This document shows, one piece after another, positions 61,262 to 64,000 of a stretch of DNA of 64,000 nt. Position numbers and translations under genes: made by a program. The notes below the pieces were generated by a model. That model ran no database searches, was not told the origin of the DNA, and saw nothing but the letters and a program-made list of their open reading frames with translations. Every line of letters starts with the position of its first letter. The stretch's first letter is position 1. The DNA is from Methylopila sp. M107 (lineage in GTDB: Bacteria > Pseudomonadota > Alphaproteobacteria > Rhizobiales > Methylopilaceae): the NCBI RefSeq assembly GCF_000384475.1, contig NZ_ARWB01000001.1:2274176-2338175 (forward strand). The letters are read 5' to 3'.

Positions 61262-63126
61262 GAACGCCCTCCCGCGGCCTTGGCCTTGGCGTCGTCCCAC
61301 CACCAGACGTCCGGGAAAAGCGATCCCGCTGGCGGCAGTTTTTCGGGGCGCGAGAACCGGTCCCAGCGGGCGGTGCGCTCTGCGTCGCTGGCGTAATGCG
61401 GCACGACGTAATCATGCGCGAGCAGGACGCGGTCGAGCGCGCGCGTGGCGGCGACGAGGTCGTCGCGGTTCGTGGCGTAGATCACCTTCTCGATCAGCGC
61501 GTCGACGCCGGGGTCCTTCACGCCCCCGAGGTTCTGAGACCCGTCCCGGTCCGCCGATTGCGATCCCCAGAACTCGAGCTGCTCGTTTCCCGGGGACAGC
61601 GACTGTCCGTAAACGCCGACGATCACGTCGAAATCCCGCGCGCGGGTGCGGTTGGTGTACTGGCTGTCGTCGACCGGGCGGAGCGTGACCTCGATCCCGA
61701 GCCGCTCCAGAGCGGGTTTGTAGGACAGCAGGATGCGCTCGAACATCGGACTGTCGTAGAGGAACTCGACGGTCATCCGCTCGCCCGTGGCGGCGTTGAC
61801 GAGCTTGCGGTCCCTGATCTCCCAGCCGGCCTCCTTCATGAGGCGCGCCGCCTCCCGCAGGTTCGCGCGCACCGCGTCGGGCGAGCCGCCGATCGGGTTC
61901 ACATAGGGCGTGGTGAAGACCTCGGGCGGAACCTTGTCCTTGACCTCGTTGAGGATTTCGAGCTCGCGCCCCTCCGGCAACCCTTTCGACCCGAGCTCGG
62001 TCGGGAAGAAGTAGCTGTCGATGCGCACATAGGCGCTGAACATCAGCGACTTGTTGATCTCCTCGAAATCGAAGGCGAGATTGAAGGCGCGGCGCACGCG
62101 CTGGTCCTTGAACTTGTCGCGGCGGAGATTGAACACAAAGGCCTGCATGATCCCCGACATCTTGCTGGGGAATTTCTCCAGAACGACGCGATTGTCCTTC
62201 ACGGCCGGGAAAGTATATTCGGTCGCCCAGTTCTTGGCGCTGTTCTCTCGCCGGAAATCGGAATCGCCCTTCTTGAATGCTTCGAGTTGACCGACCGGCT
62301 CCCTGTAATAGTCGGTCCGCAGCTCGTCGAAATTGTTGGTTCCCTTCCGGACAGGCAGGTCCTTCGCCCAGTAATCCGCGACCCGCTCCATCGTGATCCA
62401 GCGCCCCGGAGACACGTCCTTCACCCGGTAAGGGCCTGAGCCGAGAGGCTTTTCGAGCGTGCCCTCCTCGACGTTGCGCTTTTTGCCGGCGGCGTCGGTC
62501 CCCTCCCACCATGCCTTCGGGAGCACTTGCAGCTGGCCGACGATCTGCGGCAGCTCGCGATTGCCGGCGCCGGCGAAGTCGAACGTCACCTCATGGTCGC
62601 CGGTCTTGCGGGCGGATTTTACGTCCCGATAGTAAAACTGCCGCTGTGGGTTGATGCGCTTCAATGTGTCGAACGACCAGATCACGTCCTCGACTGTAAT
62701 CGGCGTGCCGTCGTGCCAGCGCGCCTCCGGGCGCAGACGGAACGTCACGGAGGAACTGTCCACGGGATAAGAAACACTCTCCGCGATCAAGCCGTATTCG
62801 CTCGACGGCTCGTCCGACGACTGGGTCATCAGCGTGTCGTAGACGTCCGCGACGGCGAAAGCCGGGCTGCCCTTGCGGATGAAGATGTTGAGACTGTCGA
62901 ACGTCCCCATGGCGGCGAACTTCGCCGCGCCGCCCTTGGGCGCGTCGGGGTTCACATAGTCGAAGTGTTTGAAATCGATCGGGTATTTTACGTCGCCGAA
63001 CAGCGAGAGCCCGTGCCGCCAGTGCTGCGTCGGCTGCGCGGCGTCCGGTTTCGGCGCGGCCTCCTGCGCCTGCGCCGGCGCGAGGGCCAGCGTTGCAAGG
63101 AGGGCGGCGGCGAAACGAAACGTCAT
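61258..63126 (-). CDS. yejA: YejA-like solute-binding protein, Sec-exported copy
   Basis: A 622-residue family 5 binding protein with a short Sec signal peptide (MTFRFAAALLATLALAPAQA, cut near residue 20). FDYVNPDAPKGG, RPEARWHDGTPITVEDVIWS and PLGSGPYRVKDV mark the same family as the next gene. It is first in a five-gene transporter operon. Two binding proteins for one permease suggest a broader ligand range. Confidence 0.9.
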   Translation of the reverse strand: MTFRFAAALLATLALAPAQAQEAAPKPDAAQPTQHWRHGLSLFGDVKYPIDFKHFDYVNPDAPKGGAAKFAAMGTFDSLNIFIRKGSPAFAVADVYDTLMTQSSDEPSSEYGLIAESVSYPVDSSSVTFRLRPEARWHDGTPITVEDVIWSFDTLKRINPQRQFYYRDVKSARKTGDHEVTFDFAGAGNRELPQIVGQLQVLPKAWWEGTDAAGKKRNVEEGTLEKPLGSGPYRVKDVSPGRWITMERVADYWAKDLPVRKGTNNFDELRTDYYREPVGQLEAFKKGDSDFRRENSAKNWATEYTFPAVKDNRVVLEKFPSKMSGIMQAFVFNLRRDKFKDQRVRRAFNLAFDFEEINKSLMFSAYVRIDSYFFPTELGSKGLPEGRELEILNEVKDKVPPEVFTTPYVNPIGGSPDAVRANLREAARLMKEAGWEIRDRKLVNAATGERMTVEFLYDSPMFERILLSYKPALERLGIEVTLRPVDDSQYTNRTRARDFDVIVGVYGQSLSPGNEQLEFWGSQSADRDGSQNLGGVKDPGVDALIEKVIYATNRDDLVAATRALDRVLLAHDYVVPHYASDAERTARWDRFSRPEKLPPAGSLFPDVWWWDDAKAKAAGGRS

Positions 63127-63275
63127 CGGCGATCGAACATCCCTATGGCCGTCGGGCCATATCGGCCGGCCGGACGGGCCGCATTATGTCGCCAAACGTG
63201 GCGGCTTCCAGTCATGGTTCTCTTGGCGCGCCGACGTGACGCGATCGTGAGGCCGACATGGCCGGCCGGCCAACG

Positions 63276-63301
63276 AAAAAGGCCGGGCGCAAGGCCCGGC
63301 C
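63276..63301 (-). terminator. Rho-independent terminator of the cytochrome c gene
   Basis: On the minus strand GGCCGGGC, a short loop, GCCCGGCC and a run of five T. It begins 25 bases after the cytochrome stop. The remaining 63127-63275 gap is GGCC-rich without genes. Confidence 0.85.
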
Positions 63302-63325
63302 TGGTTCGGCGCGCGGCGCGCGGGC

Positions 63326-64000
63326 CTACTTGCCCGGGATCGCGACCGGGTTGTCGGAGTTCTTGTTCAGGAACGCGATGACGTTGGCGCGCTCCTGGGC
63401 GTCCTTGATGCCGGGATAGGGCATCATATTGCCGGGGGAGTATTTGGCGGGGTCGGTCAGCCATTCGTCGAGCTGCGCGAAATCCCAGTTGCCGGGCTTC
63501 GCCTTGAGGCCGTCGGAATATTCGAAGCCCTCCTGGTGGCCGTGCTTCAGCCCGACGACGCCGTAGAGGTTCGGACCGGCTCCCGCCTCGCCGCCTTTCT
63601 CGGAGGTGTGGCAGACATGGCAGTTCGCCTTGAAGAACTCCTCGCCCTTGGCGGGGTCGGCGGAGGCGAGGCGCTTGTCGATCGGCTCGGCGGCGGCGGC
63701 CGGCGCCGCAGCGGCGGCGGGTTCGGCCGGCTTCGCCGGTTCCGCGGGTTTGGGCGCCTCGGCCTTCTTCTCCTCGGCCGGGGCCGCGGGAGCGGGCGCC
63801 GCCTCGGTCTTCTTGTCGCCGCCGGCCGCGGGAGCCGCGCCGCCTTCGAGCTTCGCCGGATTGTCGGAATTGCTGTTCAGGTAGGCGACGAGGGCGGCGC
63901 GCTCATCCTCGTTCTTGACGCCCGCGAAGGCCATCGAGGTGCCGGGGACGTAAGCCTTCGGGTTTTCGAGCCAATGGCCGAGGTTCTCGACGTCCCAGAC
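63326..64000 (-). CDS. Two-domain cytochrome c, N terminus outside the window
   Basis: The 224 C-terminal residues of a cytochrome c. The complete second domain has the heme motif CHVCH (residues about 116-120 of the visible part), GAGPNLYGVVGLKHG and the axial-Met segment SPGNMMPYPGIKDAQER. A long Ala/Pro/Glu/Lys linker joins it to the end of a first, similar domain (WLENPKAYVPGTSMAF) whose own heme motif lies beyond the edge. Such tandem class I cytochromes are membrane-anchored or periplasmic electron carriers. Confidence 0.9.
   Translation of the reverse strand, partial: VWDVENLGHWLENPKAYVPGTSMAFAGVKNEDERAALVAYLNSNSDNPAKLEGGAAPAAGGDKKTEAAPAPAAPAEEKKAEAPKPAEPAKPAEPAAAAAPAAAAEPIDKRLASADPAKGEEFFKANCHVCHTSEKGGEAGAGPNLYGVVGLKHGHQEGFEYSDGLKAKPGNWDFAQLDEWLTDPAKYSPGNMMPYPGIKDAQERANVIAFLNKNSDNPVAIPGK

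Overview
The window comes from a high-GC alphaproteobacterium, most likely of the order Hyphomicrobiales (Rhizobiales). This is inferred from recognised gene content and order: fdxA-carD-rpoH, a second rpoH beside rluD, a tsaB-rimI-fur/mur-plsC run, mmcB with a GTTC-N7-GTTC SOS box, and a yej-type transporter. No 16S or other taxonomic marker is present, so the genus is not called. There is one tRNA and no CRISPR or rRNA.

Layout: (1) 1-9.5 kb is housekeeping: ferredoxin, CarD, two sigma-32 factors, a MoeB-like enzyme, a TraB/GumN protein, a glutamine amidotransferase, RluD and a small membrane protein. Two kinds of palindromic repeats lie between these genes. (2) 9,649-21,592 is an integrated element in the 3' end of tRNA-Glu(CTC), bounded by a 15-bp direct repeat. 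It has an integrase, an AlpA-like regulator and a head/packaging module (small and large terminase, portal, protease-capsid fusion, gpW-like and DUF2190-like proteins). I see no tail, lysis or recognisable replication genes, so it looks like a capsid-forming phage satellite or a stripped prophage. AT-rich genes on the opposite strand interrupt the head operon on both sides of the large terminase; one three-gene block ends in a papain-like (DUF7689-like) protein. (3) 21.7-29.5 kb holds a type II secretion locus: gspE-F-G-H-L-M-C run on the plus strand, while gspD on the minus strand has lost its 5' half where a polymorphic-toxin tip and its immunity gene now sit. A secreted protein that could be a substrate follows. 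(4) 30.8-39.5 kb carries small hypotheticals, a Crp/Fnr regulator, an AEC transporter, an EAL phosphodiesterase, and a zur-ispG pair. (5) 39.6-48.8 kb carries glucokinase, a pseudouridine synthase, a lipid kinase, tsaB-rimI-fur/mur-plsC-cysZ and a class A penicillin-binding protein. (6) 48.9-64 kb carries typA, a sulfotransferase-like gene behind argG, SOS-controlled mmcB, a yej-type peptide transporter operon with two binding proteins and a NUDIX hydrolase, and a partial di-domain cytochrome c.

Most host operons are packed tightly, with ATGA, GTGA or TTGA start/stop overlaps. At least five families of intergenic palindromic repeats are scattered through the host parts and I saw none inside the element. 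The signals most worth following are the tail-less element with its cargo block, the integrase start-site frameshift in a 7-bp tandem repeat, the toxin/immunity insertion that truncates gspD, and a repeat family whose hairpins covary.
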